The notes: a model not told the origin generated them from the letters alone. A DNA stretch of 64,000 bases from Nocardia cyriacigeorgica (GCF_010858045.1 NZ_JAAGVC010000014.1:50479-114478); one strand, 5' to 3'. Shown: positions 17,694 through 26,167, numbered from the stretch's first letter. Made by a program: numbers and translations.

Positions 17694-18638
17694 GTGACGC
17701 AGGAGTCGGCCGAAGTTCTCGGGCTGTGGAATATCGCCGCGGCCCAGCCGGAGCGCATTGCGCTGATCGCACCGACCGGCCGCGAGGTGAGCTACCGGGA
17801 ACTGGCCGCTCTCGCCGACCGGTATGCCGGTGGGCTGCGGGCGCTCGGGCTGCGCGCCGGCGACGCCGTGGTGAGCCTGCTGCCGAATGGCGTGGAGGCG
17901 GTCGCGTTCTCGTTTGCGGCCCATCGGAGCGGGCTGTACCTGGTGACGGTGGACTGGCATCTGGCGGTGCCGGACATCGCCCACGTGCTCATCGACAGCG
18001 AGGCCAAGGCGTTCGTTGCCGGCAGGCGGTTCGCCGAGTCGGCTCGGCTGGCTGCCGACGCCGCGGATCTGCCTGCCGCCGCGCGGTTTTCGGTGGGCGC
18101 GATCGAGGGCTTCAAATCGGTGGCCTGGCTCGGTGCGGCGGGGATCCGGCGGCCGGGGGAGCGCACCGATCCCGATGTGGTCGCACCGCACACCACCGGC
18201 TCGTTCGGGCCGGCGCCGCACGGCATCCATGTGCATCTGGCCGGGCTGCCGCTGTACCGGTTCGAGGCGCTCGATTCCCTTACCGCTGCGGTGCAATCGG
18301 GGCACCGGGTAGTCCTGATGGACGGTTGGGACGCGGCCGAGGCGCTGCGGTTGATCGAACGACATCGCGTGACCCACAGCCGTTTGTCACCGGCCCTGTT
18401 CGACCGGCTCCTCGCACTGCCGGAGGCGATCCGATCCCGCTACGACCTGTCGTCGCTACGGCGGATCGTGCACGGACCGGAGCCGTGCTCACCAGACCTC
18501 GAACAGCGGATGACCGACTGGTGGGGCCCGGTGTTCACCGATTACCGGAGCCCGACCGAGGGCGGCCCGATCGACGGCGCCGTCAGCGTCGACGACGCGG
18601 CCGGCCGTGACCGCCACTCGGATCTGATTCCCGGCTGA
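17694..18638 (+). CDS. Degenerate, truncated acyl-CoA synthetase (FadD-like)
   Basis: A 314-residue relic of an AMP-forming acyl-CoA ligase. The N-terminal half aligns with the family (REVSYRELAALADRYAGGLRALG; LLPNGVEAVAFSFAAHRSGLYL; HLAVPDIAHVLIDSEAKAFV). The central ATP-binding loop, normally YTSGTTGxPKG, reads APHTTGSFGPAPHG and lacks its lysine, and about 40 residues after it appear deleted. RVTHSRLSPALFDRLLALPE and DYRSPTEGG survive, but the C-terminal domain with the catalytic Lys is missing; full-length members have about 500-550 residues. The frame is still open and the GTG start sits 11 nt after a perfect KstR box. It is either a pseudogene under preserved control or a non-catalytic derivative. 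Confidence 0.75.
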   Translation: MTQESAEVLGLWNIAAAQPERIALIAPTGREVSYRELAALADRYAGGLRALGLRAGDAVVSLLPNGVEAVAFSFAAHRSGLYLVTVDWHLAVPDIAHVLIDSEAKAFVAGRRFAESARLAADAADLPAAARFSVGAIEGFKSVAWLGAAGIRRPGERTDPDVVAPHTTGSFGPAPHGIHVHLAGLPLYRFEALDSLTAAVQSGHRVVLMDGWDAAEALRLIERHRVTHSRLSPALFDRLLALPEAIRSRYDLSSLRRIVHGPEPCSPDLEQRMTDWWGPVFTDYRSPTEGGPIDGAVSVDDAAGRDRHSDLIPG

Positions 18639-18645
18639 GCGGGAC

Positions 18646-19635
18646 TCAGACGGCTTCGCGCAGCTCCGGCTCCAGGCCGAACAGCGGGAACAACTTCTCG
18701 GTGTCGAGGAAGAAGTTGAGCCCGGAGATCTCCCCGTCGGTGAGTTCGAGGACGGTGATCGACCACGGCACCCACACGCCCGGCTCGCCACTCGGCTTGT
18801 AGTGGCCGAAGGCGGGCAGGCCGTTGGCGCCCTCGAGCCGCACCAGGCGCGAATCGCGGCAGGCCGCTCCGTGGCCGAGCATGAACTCCGCGACATTCGC
18901 CGGGCCGGACACCCAGAACTCGAGCGGCGGCATGGACAGCGCCACATCGGTTTTCAGCAGGGTGGTGAGGGTGTCCATATCGTAGGACTCGAAGGCCTTG
19001 ACGAAATCGTCGACGAGCCTGCGCTGCTCCTCATCGGTCTCGTCGTAGGTGTCGGTGACCGCGGGCTGGACCTTGGACATGGTGGCGCGGGCGCGTTGCA
19101 GCGCGCTGTTGACCGAGGCCGGCGACATGGTGAGCGCCTCGGCCGTCTCGCTGGCGGAAAAGCGCAGCACCTCGCGCATGATCAGGATGGCGCGCTGGGT
19201 GGCGGGCAGGTGCTGACAGGCGGCGACGAAGGCCAGCCGCAGCGTGTCCTTTGCGGTGGCGTGTTCGGCCGGATCGGCGCCGAAGGCGAGCGCGTTGGGG
19301 ATCGGCTCGACCCAGACGTAATCCGGCTGCGGCGCCGACAGCGGCGACTCCGGGCTCGACGGCCCGGACAGATCCATCGGCCGGGCCCGGCGCTGCGGAC
19401 CGTCGAGCATGTCCAGGCAGACGTTGGTGGCGATCCGGTACAGCCACGACCGCAAGCTGGCCCGGCCCTCGAAGCTGTCGTAGGCCTTCCAGGCGCGGGT
19501 GAAGGTTTCTTGGACCGCGTCTTCGGCCTCGAACGAGGAACCGAGCATGCGGTAGGCGTAGGCGCACAACTCGCGGCGGTGTACCTCGAAGGAATCCATG
19601 ACTTCCGCCGTGGCGGTGCCCGTCATCTCGCTCAT
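18646..19635 (-). CDS. sigG: ECF-type sigma factor with C-terminal SnoaL domain (SigG-like)
   Basis: A 329-residue sigma factor. Region 2 (about residues 14-85) has AYRMLGSSFEAEDAVQETFTRAWKAYDSF and LRSWLYRIATNVCLD. Region 4 (about 150-200) has LPATQRAILIMREVLRFSASETAEALTMSPASVNSALQRAR. An NTF2/SnoaL-like domain follows from about 215. This layout and the DLSGPSSPESPLSAPQPDYVWVEPIP linker match M. tuberculosis SigG (Rv0182c). I start at ATG 19635 (MSEMTGTA); the longer frame upstream has no family support. It is divergent from a VOC-family gene, a likely target or partner, and convergent with the degenerate ligase gene. Confidence 0.88.
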   Translation of the reverse strand: MSEMTGTATAEVMDSFEVHRRELCAYAYRMLGSSFEAEDAVQETFTRAWKAYDSFEGRASLRSWLYRIATNVCLDMLDGPQRRARPMDLSGPSSPESPLSAPQPDYVWVEPIPNALAFGADPAEHATAKDTLRLAFVAACQHLPATQRAILIMREVLRFSASETAEALTMSPASVNSALQRARATMSKVQPAVTDTYDETDEEQRRLVDDFVKAFESYDMDTLTTLLKTDVALSMPPLEFWVSGPANVAEFMLGHGAACRDSRLVRLEGANGLPAFGHYKPSGEPGVWVPWSITVLELTDGEISGLNFFLDTEKLFPLFGLEPELREAV

Positions 19636-19852
19636 GGATGCCACTGTGGCACAAGCCACCGACAACAAACAGGCATCGCGATGATCGTTTGCCGATGGAA
19701 AGACCACGTCAGCCACAGAAATCGCACCAGTACCCCCAGTAACGGGTAACGGCGCCCGGGTTGTTTTCGGCGGCTGCGATGAGTTTCCGGAACCGGCCAC
19801 GTCTCTATGGGTGAAGCGAGAAGCACACACCGACCGAGAGGCCGAAAAGACA

Positions 19853-20272
19853 ATGAGCAGCAAGATGATCTTCATCAACCTCCCCGTGACCGACCTCGAG
19901 CGGTCCAAGGGCTTCTACGAGGCGCTCGGCTGGAAGGTCAACCAGGACTTCACCGATCAGAACGCCGCCTGCATCGTGATCGACGACAACATCTGCCTGA
20001 TGCTGCTGACCAGGGAATACTTCGCCACCTTCACCAAGCGGCCGATCGCGGACACCAACGCGACCGCAGCCGCGGGCTACGCGCTCTCGCTCGGCAGCGC
20101 GCAGGAAGTGGACCAGCTGACCGACGCGGCCGTGGCCGCCGGCGGGCGGGAAGAAGTCAACGAGGACAAGCGCGCCCAAGAAGCCGAGGTCGGCATGCAC
20201 GGGCGCACCTTCCTCGACCCCGACGGCCACCAGTGGGAGCCGTTCTGGATGGACTACCCCGGCGCCAACTGA
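19853..20272 (+). CDS. VOC-family (glyoxalase/bleomycin-resistance-like) protein
   Basis: A 139-residue vicinal-oxygen-chelate protein with two beta-alpha-beta-beta-beta modules: MIFINLPVTDLERSKGFYEALGW at the start and RTFLDPDGHQWEPFWMD at the end, the latter carrying the conserved GHxWE metal-ligand type motif. The family includes lactoylglutathione lyases, dioxygenases and antibiotic-binding proteins, and this member's substrate cannot be told. ATG 19853 is preferred over an in-frame ATG 42 nt upstream because it fits the domain start. It is divergent from the SigG-like gene and may be controlled by it. It ends at a strong terminator. Confidence 0.8.
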   Translation: MSSKMIFINLPVTDLERSKGFYEALGWKVNQDFTDQNAACIVIDDNICLMLLTREYFATFTKRPIADTNATAAAGYALSLGSAQEVDQLTDAAVAAGGREEVNEDKRAQEAEVGMHGRTFLDPDGHQWEPFWMDYPGAN

Positions 20273-20297
20273 GCGCGGACGCCCACAGCGCAGACAG

Positions 20298-20338
20298 CAC
20301 AACGTCCCCGGCGCGTCGAGCCCGCCGGGGACGTTGTG
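20298..20338. terminator. Bidirectional terminator between VOC gene and echA19
   Basis: A perfect 16-bp inverted repeat (arms 20298-20313 and 20323-20338, 9-nt loop) between convergent genes. Confidence 0.88.
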
Positions 20339-20354
20339 ACGTTCGCGCCGCTTG

Positions 20355-21137
20355 CTACTTGCCGGTGAAAGTGGGCTTGCGCTTCTCGGCGAAGGCCTTC
20401 GGCCCCTCCTTGGCGTCGGCCGACTTGAAGACCGCCATGCCGAGTTCGGCGTCGATCTTGAACGCGTCGTTCTCCGGCATGGCCTCGGTGTCGCGGATGG
20501 TCTTCAGGATGGCCTGCACCGCGAGCGGGCCGTTGGCCGCGATCAGTCCGGCCAGCTCCAGTGCCTTGTCGAGCGCTGTCCCGTCCGGCACCACGTGCCC
20601 GATGAGGCCGATCTCCTTGGCCTCGGCCGCGGTGACGTGGCGTCCGGTGAGCAGGATGTCGGCGGCGACGGTGTAGGGAATCTGGCGCACCAGCCGCACG
20701 GCCGAGCCGCCCAGTGGGAACAGGCCCCAACGTGCCTCGGACACACCGAATTTCGCGCTCTCGCCGGCCACCCGGATATCGGTGCCCTGCAGGATCTCGG
20801 TACCGCCTGCGATGGCAGGGCCCTCGACCGCGGCGATCAGCGGCTTGGTGAGCCTGCGGCCCTTGAGCAGCGCTTCGATCTTCGACAGGTCCCAGCCGCC
20901 GCCGGAGAAGGAGTCGCCGGGATGCTGCGAGGTCATCGCTTTCAGATCCGCGCCGGCGCAGAAGGCGCCGCCCGCGCCGGTGAGGATCGCGACCCGGATA
21001 TCGGGATCGTTGTCGACCTGGTCCCAGGCGTCGCGCATGATCGCCATCATCTCGCCCGACAGGGCGTTCTTCGCTTCCGGCCGGTTCATGGTGACGATGA
21101 GAACGTGGTCGCGCTTCTCGACGAGGCAGTGCGGCAT
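20355..21137 (-). CDS. echA19: Steroid enoyl-CoA hydratase EchA19
   Basis: A 260-residue crotonase-family enoyl-CoA hydratase corresponding to Rv3516. It has the oxyanion-hole loops [14 protein letters not shown] and [51 protein letters not shown] with the catalytic glutamate region, and a C-terminal [12 protein letters not shown]. EchA19 hydrates cholesterol side-chain enoyl-CoA esters. The start ATG 21137 ([10 protein letters not shown]) has CAGGAGA upstream; an in-frame start 63 nt earlier would run into the operator. It is divergent from fadD19, as in M. tuberculosis, with one KstR-like box between them. Confidence 0.92.
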   Translation of the reverse strand: MPHCLVEKRDHVLIVTMNRPEAKNALSGEMMAIMRDAWDQVDNDPDIRVAILTGAGGAFCAGADLKAMTSQHPGDSFSGGGWDLSKIEALLKGRRLTKPLIAAVEGPAIAGGTEILQGTDIRVAGESAKFGVSEARWGLFPLGGSAVRLVRQIPYTVAADILLTGRHVTAAEAKEIGLIGHVVPDGTALDKALELAGLIAANGPLAVQAILKTIRDTEAMPENDAFKIDAELGMAVFKSADAKEGPKAFAEKRKPTFTGK

Positions 21138-21192
21138 CGCGGAAATCTCCTGGCTCGAGGACGTGGTGTGAAAAGGCACCCTTGTCAGGAAC

Positions 21193-21206
21193 AGTAACAC
21201 GTTCTA
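21193..21206. promoter_or_regulatory. KstR operator in the echA19/fadD19 promoter
   Basis: AGTAACACGTTCTA fits the KstR pattern except for the first base. Its terminal TA starts a -10-like TATTTT (21205-21210), and the fadD19 GTG lies exactly 11 nt after the box. Confidence 0.82.
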
Positions 21207-21217
21207 TTTTTAGGTCT

Positions 21218-22867
21218 GTGAGCTACAACATAGCGGACCTCATCGAGCACACCATCGACCTCATGCCCGATCGCGTCGCACTGGTCGACGACGTTCGCGA
21301 GGTCACCTATGCGCAGTTGGAGGAGCGGACCAACAAGCTAGCCCATTACCTGCGAGAACAGGGTGTCCAGCCGGGTGACAAGGTGGGCATCTACTCGCGC
21401 AACACGATCGAGGCCGTCGAGTCGATGGTCGCGGTGTTCAAGGCGCGCGCGGTGATGGTCAACGTGAACTTCCGTTACGTCGAGAACGAGTTGCAATATA
21501 TCTTCGATGATTCGGACATGGTCGCGTTGATCCACGAGCGCCGCTACACCGACAAGGTGACCGCCGTGCGGCCGAACGTGCCGAAGTTGAAGACCGTGAT
21601 CGTGGTCGACGACGATACCGTCGACCAGGTGCCCCTCGCGGCGGATTCGGTCGAATACGAGGCCGCACTCGCCGCCTCCTCGGGCGAGCGCGATTTCGGC
21701 GAACGTTCCCCCGACGACATCTTCATGCTCTACACCGGCGGCACCACCGGCATGCCGAAGGGCGTGATGTGGCGCCAGGAAGACTGGTGGCGGGTGCTCG
21801 GTGGCGGCACCAACTTCGGTACCGGCGAGAAGATCGAAGACGAATGGACGCAGGCCAAGGCCGGCGCCGCCGGTGCGGCGATGGTGCGCTATCCGATCCC
21901 GCCGATGATCCACGGCGGCTCGCAGGCCGCCACCTTCCACGGGCTGTTCGACGGCGGTAAGACCGTCATGCTGCCGGAGTTCAGTGGCCACAGCGTGTGG
22001 CAGGCGATTGATCGGCACGGCGTGAACATGATCTTCATCACCGGCGACGCGATGGCCCGCCCGATGCTGGACGCGCTGCGCGAGGGTAACCCGGAAACCG
22101 GTGAGCCGTACAAGCATTCGAATCTGTGGGCGATGGCCAGCAGTGCCGCGCTGTTCTCCCCGACGCTCAAGGATCAGTACCTGGAGCTGCTGCCGACCAC
22201 CGTCATCACCGATTCGATCGGCTCCTCGGAGACCGGGTTCGGCGGCTTGGCCATCGCGGCCAAGGGCGCCACCCACACCGGCGGCCCCCGGGTGAAGATC
22301 GACGCCTCCACCGAGGTGCTCGACGAGGACGGCAATCCGGTCGAGCCCGGTTCGGGCAAGGTCGGCATGCTCGCCCGCAAGGGTCACATCCCGCTCGGCT
22401 ACTACAACGACCCGGTCAAGACGGCCGCGACGTTCAAGGAGTTCAACGGTGTTCGCTACTCGATCCCGGGTGATTACGCCCGCGTCGAGGAGGACGGCAC
22501 CGTCACCATGCTCGGCCGCGGTTCGGTGAGCATCAACAGCGGCGGCGAGAAGATCTACCCGGAGGAGGTCGAGGGCGCCCTCAAGACCCATCCGGAGATC
22601 TTCGACGCTCTCGTCGTCGGTGTGCCGGACGAGCGCTGGGGGCAGCGGGTCGCCGCCGTCGTCCAGTGTCGCGGCGACAAGCGCCCCAGCCTCGATGAAC
22701 TGCGCCCGATCCTCACCAAGGAAGTCTCGTCCTACAAGCTGCCGCGCAGCCTCTGGTTCGTCGACGAGATCAAGCGTTCTCCCGCCGGTAAGCCGGATTA
22801 CCGCTGGGCCAAGGCGCAAACCGAAGCCCGCCCGGCCGATGAGCACGCCGAGGTGAGCAGTAAGTAG
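21218..22867 (+). CDS. fadD19: Steroid side-chain CoA ligase FadD19
   Basis: A 549-residue AMP-forming acyl-CoA synthetase matching FadD19 (Rv3515c). It activates C26-carboxylated sterol side chains and is needed for C24-branched sterols in Rhodococcus. Complete motifs are visible: ATP loop YTGGTTGMPKGVM, GSSETGFGG, GDYARVEEDGTVTMLGRG, NSGGEKIYPEEVE and the catalytic-lysine segment SPAGKPDYRW near the C-terminus. I chose GTG 21218 (VSYNIADLIEHTIDLMPDRVAL); there is no ribosome site and the position relative to the -10 suggests a leaderless transcript. The extension upstream would cross the operator. It is followed by a hairpin terminator. Confidence 0.95.
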   Translation: MSYNIADLIEHTIDLMPDRVALVDDVREVTYAQLEERTNKLAHYLREQGVQPGDKVGIYSRNTIEAVESMVAVFKARAVMVNVNFRYVENELQYIFDDSDMVALIHERRYTDKVTAVRPNVPKLKTVIVVDDDTVDQVPLAADSVEYEAALAASSGERDFGERSPDDIFMLYTGGTTGMPKGVMWRQEDWWRVLGGGTNFGTGEKIEDEWTQAKAGAAGAAMVRYPIPPMIHGGSQAATFHGLFDGGKTVMLPEFSGHSVWQAIDRHGVNMIFITGDAMARPMLDALREGNPETGEPYKHSNLWAMASSAALFSPTLKDQYLELLPTTVITDSIGSSETGFGGLAIAAKGATHTGGPRVKIDASTEVLDEDGNPVEPGSGKVGMLARKGHIPLGYYNDPVKTAATFKEFNGVRYSIPGDYARVEEDGTVTMLGRGSVSINSGGEKIYPEEVEGALKTHPEIFDALVVGVPDERWGQRVAAVVQCRGDKRPSLDELRPILTKEVSSYKLPRSLWFVDEIKRSPAGKPDYRWAKAQTEARPADEHAEVSSK

Positions 22868-22884
22868 GCGTCGGTCACAGCTGA

Positions 22885-22923
22885 CGGTGGGGTGCGCCGC
22901 ACAATCGGTAGCGCACCCCACCG
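22885..22923 (+). terminator. Terminator after fadD19
   Basis: A perfect 13-bp inverted repeat (arms 22885-22897 and 22911-22923, 13-nt loop) starting 18 nt after the fadD19 stop. Confidence 0.82.
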
Positions 22924-22942
22924 CCGGGTATCGTCGACGGTC

Positions 22943-23059
22943 ATGGAGGAAAACGAAGTCGGGCGGCGAGCAGCTATCGATGAGCGGGCAAAGATGTTCG
23001 ACGAAGCTGCAACGTATGTCCTCAGCGTCAGCCGAGAACTGAACGATCGCCTTGCGTGA
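22943..23059 (+). CDS. Small ORF of 38 residues, doubtful
   Basis: An ATG-initiated frame of 38 codons with a charged, helix-prone sequence (starting MEENEVGRRAAIDERAK and ending SRELNDRLA). It lies between the fadD19 terminator and the convergent vapC gene. There is no clear ribosome site and no family I recognise. Its low-GC-skew amino-acid composition, with few Arg/Pro/Gly runs, is unlike typical shadow frames here, which is the only positive evidence. Confidence 0.3.
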   Translation: MEENEVGRRAAIDERAKMFDEAATYVLSVSRELNDRLA

Positions 23060-23067
23060 CGTACCCC

Positions 23068-23505
23068 TCAGGTGACGGGAATGATCAGTTCTACGGTCGG
23101 AAAATAGCCACGATATCGACGCGCATCGCGGGTCAGCAGGCGGTATCCGGCTATGGCTGCGTGCGCGCCGATGTAGAAGTCTGGTAGCGGCGAACGCTTC
23201 TCGCCGCCGTTACGCCGATAGCGCAGATGGGCTTTACCTGCCAAGAATCCGGCGCGGAACGGCAGGCCTTCACGAAGGAATTCATCGGCGGACAGCAGAT
23301 CGTCGACCTCTTCGACGGTCGCGTAGCCAACCGACACTTCAGCGTAGATGATCGGATTGATGACGACCCGACCGGTATCGAAGGCGTCGGTAATTCGTTC
23401 CTCGGACCATTGTGCCCAATCGGGGTCGTTGTTCATGACGTCGAGCAGCACGCACGAGTCGATCAGCGTGGCAGGTCCCCCGATCGGGGTGAGGCTACTC
23501 GCCAC
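23068..23505 (-). CDS. vapC: VapC-type PIN-domain toxin
   Basis: A 145-residue PIN-domain ribonuclease. The first acidic site is in LIDSCVLLDVM (about residues 14-24), a second is at VVINPIIYAEVSVG, and the C-terminal LPDFYIGAHAAIAGYRLLTRDARRY holds the remaining metal ligands. VapC toxins cleave RNA with Mg2+ and are neutralised by the paired antitoxin. It overlaps the antitoxin gene by 11 nt, the usual coupled arrangement. It lies between fadD19 and fadE27 with no link to sterol metabolism. Confidence 0.9.
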   Translation of the reverse strand: MASSLTPIGGPATLIDSCVLLDVMNNDPDWAQWSEERITDAFDTGRVVINPIIYAEVSVGYATVEEVDDLLSADEFLREGLPFRAGFLAGKAHLRYRRNGGEKRSPLPDFYIGAHAAIAGYRLLTRDARRYRGYFPTVELIIPVT

Positions 23506-23734
23506 GGAGCAAGCCCATGATCTCGTCCGTGCTCAAGGATTCGATGTCCTTGTTGCTGGTCGTCCCGCGAAGTCTGCGCGCTATCCGCTGCCCACGGGTC
23601 GGAGCCTTGTCGGCTCGTACGATCTGGAGCGTGCCCGCGACCTCGACAATCTCGATGTCATCGCCCTCGTGCAGGTTGTGCTTGGCCCGCAGATGCGCAG
23701 GGATCGTGACTTGCCCCTTGCTGTTCAGCAGCAT
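23495..23734 (-). CDS. vapB: VapB-type antitoxin (AbrB/MazE swapped-hairpin family)
   Basis: A 79-residue antitoxin. The N-terminal LNSKGQVTIPAHLRAKHNLHEGDDIEIVE is the AbrB/SpoVT DNA-binding fold. The C-terminal tail (RGTTSNKDIESLSTDEIMGLLRGE) is the toxin-binding part and recalls VapB tails that occupy the PIN active site. ATG 23734 is preceded by an A/G-rich stretch (GGAGGGGCGAA). The palindromic region at 23751-23786 upstream is the likely autoregulatory operator for the VapBC complex. Confidence 0.9.
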   Translation of the reverse strand: MLLNSKGQVTIPAHLRAKHNLHEGDDIEIVEVAGTLQIVRADKAPTRGQRIARRLRGTTSNKDIESLSTDEIMGLLRGE

Positions 23735-23750
23735 TTCGCCCCTCCGAGGT

Positions 23751-23786
23751 GTAGTGCAACGTAATACGTATATTACGTAATACTAC
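23751..23786. promoter_or_regulatory. VapBC autoregulatory palindrome
   Basis: Nested dyads lie just upstream of vapB: outer GTAGT (23751-23755) and ACTAC (23782-23786), inner ACGTAAT (23759-23765) and ATTACGT (23772-23778), plus the perfect ATTACGTAAT at 23772-23781. The AT-rich core probably also contains the -10 element, fitting conditional repression by the toxin-antitoxin complex. Confidence 0.65.
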
Positions 23787-23797
23787 GCGCTGCGGGT

Positions 23798-23827
23798 TCG
23801 ACCCGCCGAATGTTTCCGGCGGGTCGA
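23798..23827 (-). terminator. Terminator after fadE27
   Basis: A perfect 11-bp inverted repeat (arms 23798-23808 and 23817-23827, 8-nt loop) starting 11 nt after the fadE27 stop on the minus strand. It separates the fadE operon from vapBC. Confidence 0.75.
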
Positions 23828-23838
23828 CAGCGGGCGGC

Positions 23839-24945
23839 TCAGGCCGAGTCGGCCAGGTGCTCGGCGATGGGGAGCAGGTGGTCCGGGGCGGGGCCGAGGG
23901 CGAATTCGTTGTGTTTGGCGGCGGTGAAGTAGTTCTGCACGATGTGGTCGCGGTCGATGCCGACGCCGCCGTGCACGTGGACGACGGTGTGGGCGATGCG
24001 GTGGCCGGCTTCGGCGGCCCAGAACTTGGCGGTGTGCACGGCCGGGGCTGCGGGTAGGTCTTCCGACAGCTGCCAGGCGGCCTGGGTGACGGTCAGGCGC
24101 AGGCCACCGAGGTCGATGTAGGCGTCGGCCAGGCGCTGGGCGACGGCCTGGAAGCTGCCGATGGCCTTGCCGAACTGTTCGCGCTCGCGGGCGTACTCGG
24201 CCACGAGTTCCAGGGCGCGTTCGAGGGTGCCGAGTTGCTGGGCGCTGAGCCCGAGCCAGGCGCGCAGCAGCAGCCAGTCCAGGATCTCGGCGCCGGCGTC
24301 CACGGTGCCGAGCAGCTGGGCCGGGGAGTCGGTGAACTCCGCCAGGAACTCCGCGCTGCGGTCGACCACTTGCTGGGCGGTCACCCGCACCGAGGAGTGC
24401 GACGGATCGACCAGGAACACGGCGGTCTGCCCGGACACGGTGGCGGGCACCAGGATCCGGTGCGCCCGGTCGGCGACCGGGACGGTGGTCTTGGTGCCGG
24501 TGATCCGCCAGCCGTCGGCGGTGTCGGTGGCGGTGGTATCCGGGGTCGCGGTGTCCCAGTTGTGTTCCTCGGTCAGCGCGGCGGTGAGGATCAACTCGCC
24601 AGCACCGGCCCGCCGGGCGAGCTCACGCTGTTCGTCATCGCCGTACCGGGCGAGTGCACCCGCGCCGAGCACGATCGACGATAGATACGGGACAGCCGCC
24701 ACGTACCGGCCGAGTTCGCGCAGGATCGAGGTCTGTTCGAGTACGCCGAAGTCATTGCCGCCGACGGCCTCCGGCACGGCGGCGGCGAGCACGCCGGTCT
24801 CGGCCAGCGATTGCCACAGCGGTTCGTCGAACCGCACCTCGGCGGTGTCGAGTTCGCGCAGCCGGTCATCGGTGACCAGCTTGGCGCATACCTCGCCGGT
24901 CAGCCGGGCCAGATCGCCCTGGGCCTCGGTTGGGGTGAAATCCAT
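23839..24945 (-). CDS. fadE27: Acyl-CoA dehydrogenase subunit FadE27 (ChsE5)
   Basis: A 368-residue acyl-CoA dehydrogenase-fold protein corresponding to Rv3505 (FadE27, ChsE5). In M. tuberculosis FadE26 and FadE27 form an alpha2beta2 heterotetramer that dehydrogenates cholesterol side-chain acyl-CoAs, with FAD sites formed only at mixed interfaces. Visible features are the N-terminal helical domain (DFTPTEAQGDLARLTGEV), the mid-domain WRITGTKTTVPVADRA, and the C-terminal REREQFGKAIGSFQAVAQRLADAYIDL and VHVHGGVGIDRDHIVQNYF. The start is ATG 24945. It follows fadE26 by 28 bp in the same operon. Confidence 0.92.
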   Translation of the reverse strand: MDFTPTEAQGDLARLTGEVCAKLVTDDRLRELDTAEVRFDEPLWQSLAETGVLAAAVPEAVGGNDFGVLEQTSILRELGRYVAAVPYLSSIVLGAGALARYGDDEQRELARRAGAGELILTAALTEEHNWDTATPDTTATDTADGWRITGTKTTVPVADRAHRILVPATVSGQTAVFLVDPSHSSVRVTAQQVVDRSAEFLAEFTDSPAQLLGTVDAGAEILDWLLLRAWLGLSAQQLGTLERALELVAEYAREREQFGKAIGSFQAVAQRLADAYIDLGGLRLTVTQAAWQLSEDLPAAPAVHTAKFWAAEAGHRIAHTVVHVHGGVGIDRDHIVQNYFTAAKHNEFALGPAPDHLLPIAEHLADSA

Positions 24946-24973
24946 GGTGAGTTCCTGCTTTCGAAATCCGGTC

Positions 24974-26167
24974 TCAGCGGGCGGCGGCGGGCTGCTTCAG
25001 CGCGGTCATGGCGATGATGTCGCGCTGGACCTCGTTGGTGCCGCCACCGAAGGTCAGGATCAGCGCGGCCCGGTGCATCCGCTCGAGCCGTCCGCGCAGC
25101 ACCGAGCCGGGGGAGTCCTGGCGCAGGTAGGCCTGCGGTCCGAGCACCTCCATCAGCAGCCGGTAGGCCTCGGTGGCCAGTTCGGTGCCGTACACCTTGC
25201 ACGCCGAGGCGTCCCACGGCCGCGGCGCCGCGTCACCGCCCGCGTCGGCGCGGCTGGCGATCTCCCAGTTCAGCAGCTTCAGGTATTCGACCTTGGCGTG
25301 CACCTTGGCCAGGTTCAACCGCACCCATTCGCGGTCGATCACCCGTGAGCCGTCCGAGGATTTGGTCTCGCGCGCCCACTCGACGGTCTGGCGCAGCGCC
25401 AGCGCCAGCGGCGCGGAGGAGGTGAGCGCGACCCGCTCGTGGTTGAGCTGGTTGGTGACCAGCGGCCAGCCGCCGTTCTCCTTGCCCACCAGCGCGGTGA
25501 CCGGCACGCGCACGTCCTGGTAGTAGGTGGCGCTGGTGTCGGGCCCGGCCATGGTGTGCACCGGCGTCCAGGAGAAGCCCTCGGCGTCGGTGGGCACGAT
25601 CAGCATGCTGATGCCCTTGTGCTTCTTGGCCGTCGGATCGGTGCGGCAGGCCAGCCAGACGTAATCGGCGTAGGCGATGAGGCTGGTCCACATCTTCTGC
25701 CCGTTGATGACGTATTCATCGCCGTCGCGCACCGCGGTGGTGCGCAGCGAGGCCAGGTCGGTGCCTGCGCCCGGCTCGGAGTAACCGATGGAGAAGTGCA
25801 GCTCACCGGCTGCGATCTTGGGCAGGAAGAATTTCTTCTGCTCCTCGCTGCCGTAATGCATGATCGTCGGCGCGACGGAGTTGATGGTCAGGAAAGGCAC
25901 CGGCGCGCCCGCGATGGCGGCCTCGTCGGTGAAGATCAGCTGATCGAGCATCGGCCGGTCCTGGCCGCCGAACTCTTTCGGCCAGCCCAGCGCCAGCCAG
26001 CCGTCGCGGCCCATCTCCCGCACGACCTCGCGGTAGACGTTGCCCTGCCCGTATTCACCGGTCTGCGCGCTGAGCGCAGCGCGGCGTTCGGGGGTGATCA
26101 GCGTGGCGAAGTAGTCGCGCAGCTCCGCTCGTAGCTGTTGCTGCTGCGGCGTGTAGGCGATGCGCAT
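24974..26167 (-). CDS. fadE26: Acyl-CoA dehydrogenase subunit FadE26 (ChsE4)
   Basis: A 397-residue acyl-CoA dehydrogenase corresponding to Rv3504 (FadE26, ChsE4), partner of FadE27. Visible features are the N-terminal TPQQQQLRAELRDYFATLI, the substrate/FAD-binding SIGYSEPGAGTDLASLRTTA with DEYVINGQKMWTS, ERVALTSSAPLALALRQTVEWA, and the C-terminal LTFGGGTNEVQRDIIAMTAL. In the ChsE4-ChsE5 enzyme the catalytic base belongs to this type of subunit. ATG 26167 has CGAGGTAAC upstream. It is divergent from the ferredoxin gene across a KstR box. Confidence 0.92.
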   Translation of the reverse strand: MRIAYTPQQQQLRAELRDYFATLITPERRAALSAQTGEYGQGNVYREVVREMGRDGWLALGWPKEFGGQDRPMLDQLIFTDEAAIAGAPVPFLTINSVAPTIMHYGSEEQKKFFLPKIAAGELHFSIGYSEPGAGTDLASLRTTAVRDGDEYVINGQKMWTSLIAYADYVWLACRTDPTAKKHKGISMLIVPTDAEGFSWTPVHTMAGPDTSATYYQDVRVPVTALVGKENGGWPLVTNQLNHERVALTSSAPLALALRQTVEWARETKSSDGSRVIDREWVRLNLAKVHAKVEYLKLLNWEIASRADAGGDAAPRPWDASACKVYGTELATEAYRLLMEVLGPQAYLRQDSPGSVLRGRLERMHRAALILTFGGGTNEVQRDIIAMTALKQPAAAR

